The notes under the pieces were generated by a model. That model did no database searches and had not been told where the DNA came from. It saw nothing but the letters and a program-made list of their open reading frames with translations. Below are positions 33,034 to 41,876 of a DNA stretch of 54,116 bases, in pieces. How positions within the stretch are numbered: the stretch's first letter is position 1; each line of letters opens with the position of its first letter. Source of the stretch: Chitinophagaceae bacterium PMP191F (GTDB lineage: Bacteria; Bacteroidota; Bacteroidia; Chitinophagales; Chitinophagaceae); the NCBI GenBank assembly GCA_001302245.1, contig LGYU01000038.1:1-54116 (forward strand). The letters are read 5' to 3'. The translations under genes were made by a program, and so were the position numbers.

Positions 33034-34356
33034 ATGTTTGAAAGTTTATCCGAACGGTTAGAGTCGGCATTTAAGCAGATAAAAGGTGAAGGCCGTATTA
33101 CCGATCTGAACATTGCAGCTACAGTAAAAGATATCCGTCGTGCATTGGTAGATGCAGACGTAAACTATAAAATTGCCAAAGAGTTTACTGATAATATAAG
33201 GGAAAAAGCACTGGGACAAAAAGTGCTGACAGCCGTAAGTCCCGGTCAACTGATGGTGAAGATCGTAAAGGACGAACTGGTGGAGCTGATGGGCGGCTCT
33301 GAAAGCCAGTTCAATGCCAAAGGCAACCCTGCGGTAATCCTGATTGCCGGTTTGCAGGGTTCTGGTAAAACCACCTTCAGCGGTAAACTGGCCAATTACC
33401 TCAAAACCCGTAAAAACCTGTCGCCCATGCTGGTAGCGGCAGATATATACCGTCCGGCGGCGATCGATCAGTTGAAAGTACTGGGCGGACAGATTGGGGT
33501 GGATGTATACAGCGAACCTGAGAATAAAGATGCGGTAGCCATTGCTAAACAAGCTATTGCAGAGGCTAAAAAGACCAATAAAAACGTAGTGATCATTGAT
33601 ACTGCCGGCCGTTTGGCGGTAGATGAGGCCATGATGACTGAAGTGGCCAATATCAAGGCCGCAGTAAATCCGCAGGAAATCCTGTTTGTGGTAGACTCCA
33701 TGACCGGTCAGGATGCGGTGAACACTGCCAAGGCATTCAACGAACGTCTTGACTTTTCCGGTGTGGTACTGACCAAGCTGGATGGCGATACCCGGGGTGG
33801 TGCTGCCCTTTCTATCAAATACACGGTAGAAAAACCGATCAAATTTGTGAGCAGTGGTGAAAAGCTGGATACGCTGGATGTGTTCTACCCCGAGCGTATG
33901 GCACAGCGTATCCTGGGTATGGGTGATATCACTACCCTGGTAGAGAAAGCCCAGGCTCAATTTGATGAAGAACAGGCCCGTAAGCTGGAAAAGAAGATCC
34001 GTAAAAACCAGTTTGATTTTGAAGACTTTAAGCAACAACTGGAGCAGATCAAAAAAATGGGTAATATCAAAGACCTGTTGGGTATGATACCTGGTATGGG
34101 TAAAGCGATGAAGGACATTGACATCAGCGATGACGCTTTTAAAGGTGTGGAAGCGATGATCAATTCCATGACCCCGGTAGAGCGTCGCAATCCTGACCTG
34201 ATCGATCTGAAACGTAAACAGCGTATTGCCAAAGGTTCAGGAAAAGATATCGGGGAGGTAAACGCCTTCATGAAGCAGTTTGAGCAGATGAAACAGATGA
34301 TGAAGATGATGAACAAAATGCCAATGGGTGGGCGCATGGGTATGGGCAGACGCTAA
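33034..34356 (+). CDS. ffh: Signal recognition particle protein Ffh (SRP54)
   Basis: 440-residue GTPase that, with 4.5S RNA, delivers nascent membrane proteins to FtsY. N domain 1-90, then G domain with GLQGSGKTTFSGKLA (G1), DTAGRLAVDE (G3), TKLDGDTRGGAAL (G4/G5 region), and the methionine-rich M domain ending KQMMKMMNKMPMGGRMGMG. Length and all motifs are normal. No 4.5S RNA gene is recognisable nearby. A weak box GAAATTTG lies about 25 bases upstream of the start; the region also has a CGTTAG direct repeat. Confidence 0.97.
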   Translation: MFESLSERLESAFKQIKGEGRITDLNIAATVKDIRRALVDADVNYKIAKEFTDNIREKALGQKVLTAVSPGQLMVKIVKDELVELMGGSESQFNAKGNPAVILIAGLQGSGKTTFSGKLANYLKTRKNLSPMLVAADIYRPAAIDQLKVLGGQIGVDVYSEPENKDAVAIAKQAIAEAKKTNKNVVIIDTAGRLAVDEAMMTEVANIKAAVNPQEILFVVDSMTGQDAVNTAKAFNERLDFSGVVLTKLDGDTRGGAALSIKYTVEKPIKFVSSGEKLDTLDVFYPERMAQRILGMGDITTLVEKAQAQFDEEQARKLEKKIRKNQFDFEDFKQQLEQIKKMGNIKDLLGMIPGMGKAMKDIDISDDAFKGVEAMINSMTPVERRNPDLIDLKRKQRIAKGSGKDIGEVNAFMKQFEQMKQMMKMMNKMPMGGRMGMGRR

Positions 34357-34422
34357 ACAGTTAAAGAATTTTAACCGTCAGTTTTTCCACATATACTTGC
34401 TACTTACTTCCAAATTATTAAA

Positions 34423-34453
34423 TTTGGAGAAATGAGCCGGATTGCTACCTTTG
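34423..34453 (+). promoter_or_regulatory. Textbook Bacteroidota promoter of rpsP
   Basis: TTTG at 34423-34426, a 19-base spacer, then TACCTTTG at 34446-34453. Transcription should begin near 34457, which rules out the longer rpsP reading frame starting at 34432 inside the promoter. Confidence 0.85.
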
Positions 34454-34506
34454 CAATCCTTGAAATTTTAACCTTATTTGTTAACGCATTTAAATTTCTA
34501 TTTAAA

Positions 34507-34947
34507 ATGCCAGTAAAAATCAGACTGCAACGTCACGGGTCTAAAAAAAGACCATTTTACTTCATTGTAGTGGCAGATGCCCGTTCCCCCAGAGATGGTA
34601 AATTCATTCAGAAATTAGGAACGTATAACCCGCTTACTGTTCCGGCAACTGTACAGCTTGACAGACAAAAAGCTCTGGATTGGCTGCACAAGGGTGCACA
34701 ACCTACCGACACAGTACGCCGCATCCTGTCTTACAAAGGTGTGCTTTACCTGAAACATCTGTTACGTGGTGTGAAATTGGGCTTGTTTGATGAAGCTGCT
34801 GCTATGGAAAAATTCCAGGCATGGCATTCTGAGCATGAGTTACAGTTGAAAAAACGCCAGGAAGCCAACCCCAGAGGTGGCAACAGAAGAGGTGCTCCCC
34901 GCAGACCAGGTGCTCCTGTAAGGAGACCGTCTGGAGAAGGACAATAG
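34507..34947 (+). CDS. rpsP: 30S ribosomal protein S16 with long basic tail
   Basis: 146-residue ribosomal protein; the conserved domain ([40 protein letters not shown]) spans about 80 residues. Beyond it, a Bacteroidota-style helical extension leads to a Gly/Arg/Pro-rich tail ([17 protein letters not shown]), presumably disordered and RNA-binding. The start at 34507 matches the family and lies 53 bases after the -7 box; the in-frame ATG at 34432 falls within the promoter. A strong terminator follows, so rpsP is monocistronic and separate from rimM, unlike the classical rpsP-rimM-trmD operon. Confidence 0.96.
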   Translation: MPVKIRLQRHGSKKRPFYFIVVADARSPRDGKFIQKLGTYNPLTVPATVQLDRQKALDWLHKGAQPTDTVRRILSYKGVLYLKHLLRGVKLGLFDEAAAMEKFQAWHSEHELQLKKRQEANPRGGNRRGAPRRPGAPVRRPSGEGQ

Positions 34948-34971
34948 TGCCGTATAGCTTTCAACTTTTTC

Positions 34972-35003
34972 AAATCCCGGTAAGCAATTACCGGGATTTT
35001 TTA
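34972..35003 (+). terminator. Strong rpsP terminator with GCAA tetraloop
   Basis: Perfect 12-bp stem AAATCCCGGTAA/TTACCGGGATTT closed by a GNRA-type GCAA loop, with a continuing run of T. Confidence 0.93.
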
Positions 35004-35318
35004 TTGATATTAGGTAGGATAGTTTGATTGCTTGATGGTTAAATGGTTTGATGGTTATAGTTGATGTAAAATACTGCGGGCTGCAAGCAAATACAGCTAA
35101 ATGAAAAATATTGAATGCCGAATGTGAAATGGTGAAGTGAAATGAGAAGTACGAAGTATGGAAACCTGCATCAGGAAACCGGCTAAGCTCATTTTACGCT
35201 CGTCTGATCGGTTCGGATGTAATTACGGATTAAACACCGGTAACCCGTAACTGACAACTTTTCACGTTTGACCTTTCACCTTTCACGCTTCACGATTGCT
35301 TTATGCTATCTTCGCAAC
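35004..35318. repeat. Low-complexity repeat island between rpsP and rimM
   Basis: No gene in this stretch (the rpsP-rimM gap is 371 bp in all). It holds three kinds of short-period sequence: TGATGGTTAAATGGTTTGAT (about 35033-35052), GAATGTGAAATGGTGAAGTG-like (about 35117-35150), and TTTGACCTTTCACCTTTCAC-like (35266-35295). The last runs right into the rimM promoter box. Similar word-salad stretches occur at about 11425, 35855, 46140 and 49540. Confidence 0.7.
35307..35314 (+). promoter_or_regulatory. -7-like box TATCTTCG, four bases before the rimM ATG
   Basis: Reads TATCTTCG-CAAC-ATG, one mismatch from TAnnTTTG, with the same four-base spacing as trmD, rlmN and the S4 gene. It also fixes the rimM start at 35319. 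Confidence 0.5.
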
Positions 35319-35837
35319 ATGACAAAGAACTATAACAGCATTGGCAAGCTGGTGGCTACATTCGGTGTAAAAGGAGAAATGGTTTTGCAACATCACCTCG
35401 GTAAAAAATCATCCCTGAAAGGACTGGAAGCCATATTTGTAGAAGAAAAGAAAGATGAATTACTGCCATACTTTATCCAGGAAACACGTATTAAGAACGA
35501 TGAAGAGCTGTTTGTAAAACTGGAAGGTTTTGATACCAAAGAAGCCTGTAAAAAACTATTACAGAAACAAGTCTGGTTACTGGAAGAAGATTTTCATAAA
35601 TATGCCGGAAAATCTGCCCCCATTTCACTGCTGGGTTTTCACATCATTAACGAAGGTGCTGACCTGGGCGAAATACTGGAAGTGATTGAACAACCACATC
35701 AGTTACTCTGCCGTATTGATCTCAATGGCAAAGAAGCTCTTATTCCCATTCACGAAGGCAGCTTACAGAAAATTGATAAAAAGAAGAAACAGGTATTGGT
35801 AGAATTGCCGGATGGATTGCTGGATATTTTTATGTAG
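35319..35837 (+). CDS. rimM: 16S rRNA processing protein RimM
   Basis: 172-residue 30S maturation factor that binds S19 and acts on the 3' head domain. The N-terminal barrel shows YNSIGKLVATFGVKGEMVLQ, and the C-terminal PRC-barrel shows GFHIINEGADLGEILEVIEQ, LIPIHEGSLQKIDKKKKQV and LPDGLLDIFM. The frame is open from a TTG at 35268, but that region is a low-complexity repeat; the ATG at 35319 is the family start. It is detached from rpsP by a terminator and repeat island. Confidence 0.93.
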   Translation: MTKNYNSIGKLVATFGVKGEMVLQHHLGKKSSLKGLEAIFVEEKKDELLPYFIQETRIKNDEELFVKLEGFDTKEACKKLLQKQVWLLEEDFHKYAGKSAPISLLGFHIINEGADLGEILEVIEQPHQLLCRIDLNGKEALIPIHEGSLQKIDKKKKQVLVELPDGLLDIFM

Positions 35838-35851
35838 AGATGCTGGAAGAA

Positions 35852-35905
35852 GAAGTCTGAAATCTGAGGTCGGAAGTCTGAGAGAAAGCTGTAAGCGATG
35901 AGCTT
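35852..35905. repeat. Low-complexity repeat after rimM
   Basis: Words such as GTCTGAAATCTGAGGTCGGA and AAGTCTGAGAG alternate, then GATGAGCTTCGGGCTACGAA. It resembles the stretch at about 49590-49625 (CAGACCTCAGACTTCGGG, opposite strand) and that at 11425-11460. It occupies most of the rimM-LytTR gap. Confidence 0.6.
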
Positions 35906-35909
35906 CGGG

Positions 35910-36614
35910 CTACGAAGAAAATCTTGCCACCACTTCTTCTTTATAATTGATACTGACAGGTATTGAAACATTGTTAGATAACAACAGGTTGTCGGATTTA
36001 AGTTGCTTGATCTGTGCCAGTGATACAATGTACGATTTATGGGTCCGGATAAACCGTTCAACAGGTAACAGCTCTTCCAGTTTTTTCATGGTCAGATGGA
36101 CCAGGTATTGACGGACAATGGTTACAATTTTCATGTAATCGCGCGATGCTTCGATGTATAGAATTTCATGGTAGGGGATCTTCATCAGTCCGCCTTTTTC
36201 TTTTATAACCAGGTAATTGTTGTCTTCAGGCGGTGTTTGTATTTCAGCCAGTTTCTGCAGTGATTGTTTTGCTTTCTCTACAGCCTTGGTGAAACGTTCA
36301 AATGAAAATGGTTTCAGCAGGTAATCCACTACGTTCAGTTCATAACCTTCCAATGCATATTCTGCATAGGCAGTGGTAAAAATTACTTTAGGCGGATTAG
36401 GGATATTGAGCGTGCGCAAAAATGCCACACCATTTACCAGCGGCATTTCAATATCCAGGAATACCAGGTCAATGCTGTGTTGCTCCAGTTTGGCAAATGC
36501 TTCCAGTGCATTACGGCATTTTGCCACCAGTGTTAGTCCTGGAGTTTGCATAATATACTGTTCTAATATCTGGTGAGCGATCAGTTCGTCGTCGGCAATC
36601 AGGCATTTGATCAT
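35910..36614 (-). CDS. LytTR-family response regulator
   Basis: 234-residue two-component regulator. Receiver 1-120 with acidic residues in LIADDE, phospho-acceptor Asp54 in VFLDIEMPLVNG, the Thr of FTTAYAEYA and the Lys of LLKPFSF. LytTR DNA-binding domain about 133-232 (LVIKEKGGLMKIPYHEILYI, RTHKSYIV). It starts 11 bases after the kinase stop and is surely co-transcribed with it, forming a LytS/AlgZ-type pair common in Bacteroidota. The target genes are unknown. Confidence 0.94.
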   Translation of the reverse strand: MIKCLIADDELIAHQILEQYIMQTPGLTLVAKCRNALEAFAKLEQHSIDLVFLDIEMPLVNGVAFLRTLNIPNPPKVIFTTAYAEYALEGYELNVVDYLLKPFSFERFTKAVEKAKQSLQKLAEIQTPPEDNNYLVIKEKGGLMKIPYHEILYIEASRDYMKIVTIVRQYLVHLTMKKLEELLPVERFIRTHKSYIVSLAQIKQLKSDNLLLSNNVSIPVSINYKEEVVARFSS

Positions 36615-36625
36615 AACGGGTGAAA

Positions 36626-37714
36626 TTAGAAATAAATGGTTAAGTCTGCTGTAAAAGTACTGGCGTCTTTCTGAATAGAGAGTGTGTGTTTGCCGGGATA
36701 ATACAATTGCAGTCTTTTCTTCACATTTTCAATACCAACACCACCATAAGTGGTTTGTAACTGTGGTGAAGGCATAAAATCATTTTTAAGTATAAAATGC
36801 ACTTTGTGATCCTGTATTTCCAGTTGACCATGAATATAGCCGCTGTTGGTAAGACGGTGTGAACCATGTTTGAACGCATTTTCGAGGAAAGGAATAAACA
36901 TCAGCGGCGCAATCTTTTTACCGGTATCTTCTCCTGAAAATATAAATTGTATGGATGCTTCGGGATAACGTTTTTTCTCCATCTCCATATAATTCTTCAG
37001 AAACTCAATATCCTTTTCAAGCGGTACGGAATTTTGCTGACAATCATACAAGATAAAGCGCATCATATCTGACAAGCGGAGAATAGAGGCAGGTGTTTCG
37101 GGGTTACCGGTCAGGCTCATGCCGTAAATACTGTTGAGTGTATTGAACAGGAAGTGTGGATGTAGTTGGGCTTTGAGGGATTCAAGTTGCAAGACCAGGT
37201 TGTCTTTTTCCAGCATGAATTTCTTTTGTTCTGTATCAAAAGAATACAGCATGAAAGTGACAGACATGAAAGCTACAAAGTCGGTGATCAGAATATTTAC
37301 ATCAGTCCAGCCGATATTCAATGCCATGCGTTGATGCACCACATACATGGAATGATAGAAGGCGTGTAATTGCGGATCGCTTTCCAGCCAGCTGAACAGA
37401 CCGCTGGCCAGCAAAATGTTGATCTTGGAAACAAAGGCAAAATAGAAGATCACCAGCAACAGGAACCACACATACTTTTTTCTTTTCAGCAATGCCGGTG
37501 CCAGCCAATGACAGAATGGAATGACATACAGGGTAGTGGAAATGGAATACAGGATGAGTTGCGGATAAGGGAAATTAGATTTAATTTTTACCACAATGTT
37601 TGAGAAATCAAGTATGTGCGAATACTTGTACATTGATACATACAGGAACCATATAAAAAACTCATAGATCAGCGGAAAGCGGCTCCGTTTATGTGTCAAT
37701 GCGGATAGATTCAT
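36626..37714 (-). CDS. LytS/AlgZ-like sensor histidine kinase
   Basis: 362-residue membrane kinase. About four membrane segments in residues 15-150, then the His_kinase domain with QLHPHFLFNTLNSIYGMSL holding the phospho-acceptor His, and a compact ATPase domain with MFIPFLENAFKHG (N box) and YGGVGIENVKKRLQLYYPG. The start at 37714 (MNLSALTHKRSRFPL) is chosen because the 24 residues before it in the open frame overlap likely promoter DNA (TACTCTTG about 20 bases upstream). It precedes the LytTR regulator by 11 bases. The input signal is unknown. Confidence 0.92.
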   Translation of the reverse strand: MNLSALTHKRSRFPLIYEFFIWFLYVSMYKYSHILDFSNIVVKIKSNFPYPQLILYSISTTLYVIPFCHWLAPALLKRKKYVWFLLLVIFYFAFVSKINILLASGLFSWLESDPQLHAFYHSMYVVHQRMALNIGWTDVNILITDFVAFMSVTFMLYSFDTEQKKFMLEKDNLVLQLESLKAQLHPHFLFNTLNSIYGMSLTGNPETPASILRLSDMMRFILYDCQQNSVPLEKDIEFLKNYMEMEKKRYPEASIQFIFSGEDTGKKIAPLMFIPFLENAFKHGSHRLTNSGYIHGQLEIQDHKVHFILKNDFMPSPQLQTTYGGVGIENVKKRLQLYYPGKHTLSIQKDASTFTADLTIYF

Positions 37715-37899
37715 AATGGAAAATATTATTGCAAGAGTAGGTCTCTGTGCCAAACCTTCAGATGCATCTTCGATGTAATGATACATTTTTTCGACAAAAT
37801 CAGGTTTGCCCGGCTACGTCGAAGATAATAGCATCTGGCAGATATTGTATTGATAACGGGCTTCTGCCGCTGTTGTTTTGTGTTACAAAATTAAACACT

Positions 37900-39219
37900 A
37901 TGCATTCAGAAAGACTTTTCAAATGGATAAATGTGCTCGTATTAATATGTATTGTAAACAACATACAGGCGCAGGACAGTGTAACCACATGGCTAAAGAA
38001 CAATAGTAATGGTATTGATATGACCAGCCAGCAGGCGTTTATAAAAACAATGCAACCTGCACTTAACAGGATGGCCCGTTATAATATTATCGGATTGGGA
38101 GAAGGAACGCACGGAACCAGTGAGTTTCAGACAATACGTTTATATATCAGCCGTTACCTGGTTGAAGAGAAAGGATACAGTATGATCTGCCTGGAAAACA
38201 GCTTTGGCTGGTGCGTGGAACTGAACAATTATCTGCAAACCGGTAAAGGTAACCTGGATACACTGATGCGTAAAAATATGCTGGGTATGTGGCAGAATGA
38301 AGAAATGAAGGAGTTGCTGCAATGGATGCGTGATTATAACCTCAAATATCCGGGCAGGTTGCAACTGGTGGGTATGGATTATTCTGAAACGAGTACGGTG
38401 GCTGCTATTATTCAGCAATTGGTACATCGCCTGCAGGACCAGGCATTGGATTCAATCGCCAGTCAGTTAGTGATGTACAGTCGCATGATGGATGATGCAT
38501 ATGCAGGATTTAATCTTCCCAAACAGGCATTCGGCTGGAATGATGTATTTAAAAATGGCGTAAGTGCATACGAACTGGTTGTTGCTTTGAAAGAAAAAGT
38601 ACAGGCAAAACTTTCCGGTAAAAAAATACTATCAGCAGCAGATACTGCATTACTGCGTACCAGTCTGCTGAACAGTGAACTGGCTTTCTATTCGCTTTAC
38701 CGTCCTGTAAAGGAAAAAGAAGAAGCATCGCGCGATGAAACCATGGCGAAAATGATACAGCAGATCCAACAGAATAAACCGGGCGCAAAAGTACTGGTAT
38801 GGGCGCATAATGCGCATATAGCAAGGAGCGCCGTTTTTCCTGGTGATAATAACGGAGGCGGATCTGGTATGTACCTAGAACGATATTTTCCCGGTCAGTA
38901 TTTTGCAGTGGCCACTACAACTGGTGATGGTACTATGAGTGCTACCACCGACAGGTTTATTCTTAATACCAGTGCTTTTAAAAGTTATCCGCTTCCTGCT
39001 GCCATTGAAAATTCATGGGAAAATTCAATAGCTGCTTTTACACAAGGTGCCGTTTACCTGGACCTGTCAGATAAAAAGTCAACAGTGCCTGCTAAAGGAT
39101 TGCGATTTACAGGATACGGTGTTCCGGGAAAGAATGATTTTATACCAGAATCATTGCCTGCATTGTTCGATGGGCTGATCTTTATTCCTCATACACAAGC
39201 AACGCATATTCGTCAATAG
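37900..39219 (+). CDS. Secreted erythromycin-esterase-like protein
   Basis: 439-residue exported hydrolase of the Ere/SucA-like fold. The signal peptide is MHSERLFKWINVLVLICIVN-NIQAQ, so the start is at 37900 and not at 37747. Family motifs include GLGEGTHGTSEF with Glu and His, LENSFGWCVELN, and VLVWAHNAHIARS with His, matching the catalytic His/Glu cluster of erythromycin esterases. Many such chromosomal proteins have not been shown to hydrolyse macrolides, so resistance should not be assumed. It is divergent from the LytS-like kinase, 185 bases away. Confidence 0.87.
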   Translation: MHSERLFKWINVLVLICIVNNIQAQDSVTTWLKNNSNGIDMTSQQAFIKTMQPALNRMARYNIIGLGEGTHGTSEFQTIRLYISRYLVEEKGYSMICLENSFGWCVELNNYLQTGKGNLDTLMRKNMLGMWQNEEMKELLQWMRDYNLKYPGRLQLVGMDYSETSTVAAIIQQLVHRLQDQALDSIASQLVMYSRMMDDAYAGFNLPKQAFGWNDVFKNGVSAYELVVALKEKVQAKLSGKKILSAADTALLRTSLLNSELAFYSLYRPVKEKEEASRDETMAKMIQQIQQNKPGAKVLVWAHNAHIARSAVFPGDNNGGGSGMYLERYFPGQYFAVATTTGDGTMSATTDRFILNTSAFKSYPLPAAIENSWENSIAAFTQGAVYLDLSDKKSTVPAKGLRFTGYGVPGKNDFIPESLPALFDGLIFIPHTQATHIRQ

Positions 39220-39223
39220 AAGA

Positions 39224-39829
39224 TTACGATATTGCTAATCCTGCTTTATTCAACTGGTCGAAAGGGACATTCAACGCCTGCAGGGTATTCTGTATCTGCA
39301 CAAAATGACGTTGGTGATGTGCTACCAGGAAACGAAATACATCACCCAGTTTCAGTTTTATAAAAGGAGCAATAGAAACGGGAATACGAATAGCATTGAG
39401 ATCAGTGTGTGGTGCTTTTTCCAGCAGTTCCAGCAATTGTTTTTCCTGTTCAATAAATTCATCCAACGCTTGTTTGCTGTCAATAGCAGGGGAAGGACGG
39501 TGATTTTTAAACGCCTTCATTTTGTTGGTGATCTTCCCCTGTTTGTTGGGCTGCATACTGTTGGCAAAATAGTTGCCCAGCATGCCCGGTGAAAAGTATA
39601 CTGCGGGAGGATAGTTTTTGTTATTCAGCTCTTTGGTAATCAGCGGCAGATAATAGCGCCCATAAGTATTGAGGTGTTCAATGACCTGGGCAATGCTCCA
39701 TTTGCCTGGGGCTGGTTGTTGCAGCAATATACCCGGATCTTCCTGTAACAGGTAATGGGTGGTGAGCAGTATTTTACGGCTTTCTTCCTGTAACTGCTCC
39801 GTAAGTTCTTTGCTTTTTATCTTTTTCAT
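39224..39829 (-). CDS. DinB-superfamily (DinB_2) four-helix protein
   Basis: 201-residue cytoplasmic protein with the DinB/YfiT bundle: WSIAQVIEHLNTYGRYYLPL with the first metal-type His, and FRFLVAHHQRHFVQIQNTL with the HxxxH-type pair near the C-terminus. Members bind a divalent metal; many act as thiol transferases or have unknown roles. It is not DNA polymerase IV in spite of the name. It converges on the esterase-like gene with a 4-base gap, and a TAACTTTG box lies 24 bases upstream of its ATG. Confidence 0.88.
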   Translation of the reverse strand: MKKIKSKELTEQLQEESRKILLTTHYLLQEDPGILLQQPAPGKWSIAQVIEHLNTYGRYYLPLITKELNNKNYPPAVYFSPGMLGNYFANSMQPNKQGKITNKMKAFKNHRPSPAIDSKQALDEFIEQEKQLLELLEKAPHTDLNAIRIPVSIAPFIKLKLGDVFRFLVAHHQRHFVQIQNTLQALNVPFDQLNKAGLAIS

Positions 39830-39853
39830 GACAGGTTGTTTTAAGATTTAAGG

Positions 39854-39861
39854 CAAAGTTA
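39854..39861 (-). promoter_or_regulatory. -7 box TAACTTTG of the DinB_2 gene
   Basis: Consensus TAnnTTTG on the minus strand, 24 bases before the ATG at 39829. No clear -33 TTTG at 19 bases (TTTA nearby). Confidence 0.5.
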
Positions 39862-39901
39862 CCTGGGCGTTTTTTTATAAATGTTGGCGTACGCCATGAT
39901 T

Positions 39902-40492
39902 TTAAAGGCGTACACTGGCTAATAATTTACTGAAAGTACTGGGATCAATGCCCATATATGATGCGAGGTACTTGTGCGGGATCAGTTGCAGTACGTGTGG
40001 GCTGCGGGTAAGCAATATCCTGAATTTCTGTTCTGCACTGTAACTTAATAACTCCACTTGTCTTTCCAACACACCTTTCAATGCATGTGAGGTGACCAGC
40101 CGTACCCACCGTTCAATATTATGATACTGGTTCATCAGGTGCTGCAACTGCTGGTGCGAGGTGCGCAGTAACTTACTGGCTGTAAGTGTTTCCAGGAAAT
40201 AACGGGAGGGTGTTTGTGTAAGAAAGGAATCTGCCACACCCGAAAATGAATAGGGATAGCTGAATACGATAGTAGCTTCCGGCTGTTCTGCCTCTACATA
40301 AAAAGCGCGTTGTACACCTTCCAGTACAAAATATACATGCCGTTCTGTTTCACCGGCTGCTGTAAGAATCGTTTTGCGTTTATAACTCACAGGTTGCCAG
40401 ATGGCAGCAAAATGTTGCCATTCTTCGCTGCTCAGCGGGTGAACAGCAAAAACAAATTCCCGTAATGTATCAATGGGGTCATTGTGCACCAT
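39902..40492 (-). CDS. Crp/Fnr family transcriptional regulator
   Basis: 196-residue regulator with a cyclic-nucleotide-binding-like domain (about 25-120; HVYFVLEGVQRAFYVEAEQP) and a C-terminal helix-turn-helix (HKYLASYMGIDPSTFSKLLA). It has no Fnr Cys cluster. This shorter Crp type is very common in Bacteroidota and often regulates an adjacent gene; the neighbours here are the DinB_2 protein downstream on the same strand and the divergent DNA polymerase IV gene. The ATG is preceded by TATTTTTA at exactly four bases, again suggesting a leaderless mRNA. Confidence 0.9.
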   Translation of the reverse strand: MVHNDPIDTLREFVFAVHPLSSEEWQHFAAIWQPVSYKRKTILTAAGETERHVYFVLEGVQRAFYVEAEQPEATIVFSYPYSFSGVADSFLTQTPSRYFLETLTASKLLRTSHQQLQHLMNQYHNIERWVRLVTSHALKGVLERQVELLSYSAEQKFRILLTRSPHVLQLIPHKYLASYMGIDPSTFSKLLASVRL

Positions 40493-40496
40493 GTGT

Positions 40497-40504
40497 TAAA
40501 AATA
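40497..40504 (-). promoter_or_regulatory. -7-like box TATTTTTA, four bases before the crp-like ATG
   Basis: Reads TATTTTTA-ACAC-ATG on the minus strand; the last base differs from TAnnTTTG. The spacing equals that at trmD and rlmN. Confidence 0.4.
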
Positions 40505-40635
40505 ACATTTCTATTACATTGTTGATAATTGTGTGCAGAACATTGTGTATGAAATATTTGTATGTCTGAAGTGTTCGGTGATGGGCGTACAATTCCCAAT
40601 GTTCAGTTGTTGGTTGAATCATTAACTTGCATAAT

Positions 40636-41787
40636 ATGACGAAACAGCGGATCATAGCACATTTTGATCTCGATGCTTTTTTTGTGTCGGTTGAATGTAT
40701 CAATGATCCTTCTCTGAAGGGTTTACCGTTAATTGTAGGTGGTCGTGAGCGGGGCGTAGTAGCTGCCTGCAGCTATGAGGCCCGTAAATATGGTATCCAT
40801 TCTGCCATGCCTATGAAAACCGCCCTGCGACTGTGTCCGCATGCTACAGTGGTAAAGAACAGCAGGGGAGAGTACAGTAAATATTCCCGTTGGGTTACAG
40901 AGATCATTGCAGACAAAGCTCCCTTGTTTGAGAAAGCTTCCATTGACGAATTCTATCTTGATCTGACCGGGATGGATAAATACTTCCAGCCTTATCAATG
41001 GACCATTGATCTGCGGCAGGAGATCATTGATAAAACACAATTGCCTATTTCTTTTGGACTGGCATCCAACAAGATGGTGGCCAAGATCGCTACAGACGAA
41101 GCCAAGCCCAATGGTTATCTGCATATTCCGTTTGGCAGGGAACAGGAATTCCTGGCGCCGCTGCGGGTAAATAAGATCCCGGGTGTGGGTGAACACATGT
41201 ACCAGGCTCTGAAAGAGCTGGGTATTGAAACCATTCGTGATCTGGCCGCTTTTTCCAGTGATGTATTGGAAAACCGTTTTGGAAAATACGGGGCTGAATT
41301 ATGGAATAAGGCCCACGGCATCCATCATGGAGAGGTGGTGGCCTATTACGAGGCAAAGTCCATCTCTACAGAAAGTACTTTTGAAGAAAATGTCATTGAT
41401 CATGAAAGGCTGATGTCAGAACTGGTACGCATGACAGAGCGCGTGGCGTACGAATTACGACAAGATAATAAAACTGCAGGATGTATAGCGGTAAAGATCC
41501 GCTATCCCGATTTTGAAACTACTACCAAACAAACTACTATTCCCTATACTTTTTATGACGATGAGCTAATACCGCAGGCTCGCGAACTGTTCAGAAAGCT
41601 GTACCGGAAAGGTCAGCCTGTACGGTTACTGGGAGTGAGATTGAGTGAGTTAACCAATGAAGCGGTGCAGACCAACCTTTTTACCGACGTGGAAAAGAAG
41701 ACAGAATTGTACAAAGCGATCGACGATGTGAAAAACCGTTTTGGCAAACAGGCTATCGCAAAAGCAAGCGGGAAAGGAAAAAAATAA
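40636..41787 (+). CDS. dinB: DNA polymerase IV (Y-family)
   Basis: 383-residue error-prone translesion polymerase. Catalytic motifs AHFDLDAFFVSVE and ASIDEFYLDLTG supply the metal-binding acidic residues, and the thumb helix-hairpin-helix is VNKIPGVGEHMYQALKELGI. The little-finger domain follows (ISTESTFEENVIDHERL, AVKIRYPDFETTTKQ). No obvious beta-clamp peptide is at the very C-terminus (KQAIAKASGKGKK), but TNEAVQTNLF about 30 residues before the end could serve (QTNLF resembles QxxLF). Start: ATG at 40636; the frame also has a TTG at 40627 with no merit. Confidence 0.95.
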   Translation: MTKQRIIAHFDLDAFFVSVECINDPSLKGLPLIVGGRERGVVAACSYEARKYGIHSAMPMKTALRLCPHATVVKNSRGEYSKYSRWVTEIIADKAPLFEKASIDEFYLDLTGMDKYFQPYQWTIDLRQEIIDKTQLPISFGLASNKMVAKIATDEAKPNGYLHIPFGREQEFLAPLRVNKIPGVGEHMYQALKELGIETIRDLAAFSSDVLENRFGKYGAELWNKAHGIHHGEVVAYYEAKSISTESTFEENVIDHERLMSELVRMTERVAYELRQDNKTAGCIAVKIRYPDFETTTKQTTIPYTFYDDELIPQARELFRKLYRKGQPVRLLGVRLSELTNEAVQTNLFTDVEKKTELYKAIDDVKNRFGKQAIAKASGKGKK

Positions 41788-41876
41788 CAAAATAGTCTAC
41801 TTTTTGAGTAGGGAATTGTTATCTTCGTACACCCAACACGGGATATGTCTTTTTTAACCTATAATACGCATTGTAT

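Noticed and set aside
37900-39219. Reading the erythromycin-esterase-like gene as a macrolide resistance gene
   Set aside because: It has a Bacteroidota signal peptide and chromosomal context without mobile DNA; fold membership alone does not show resistance.
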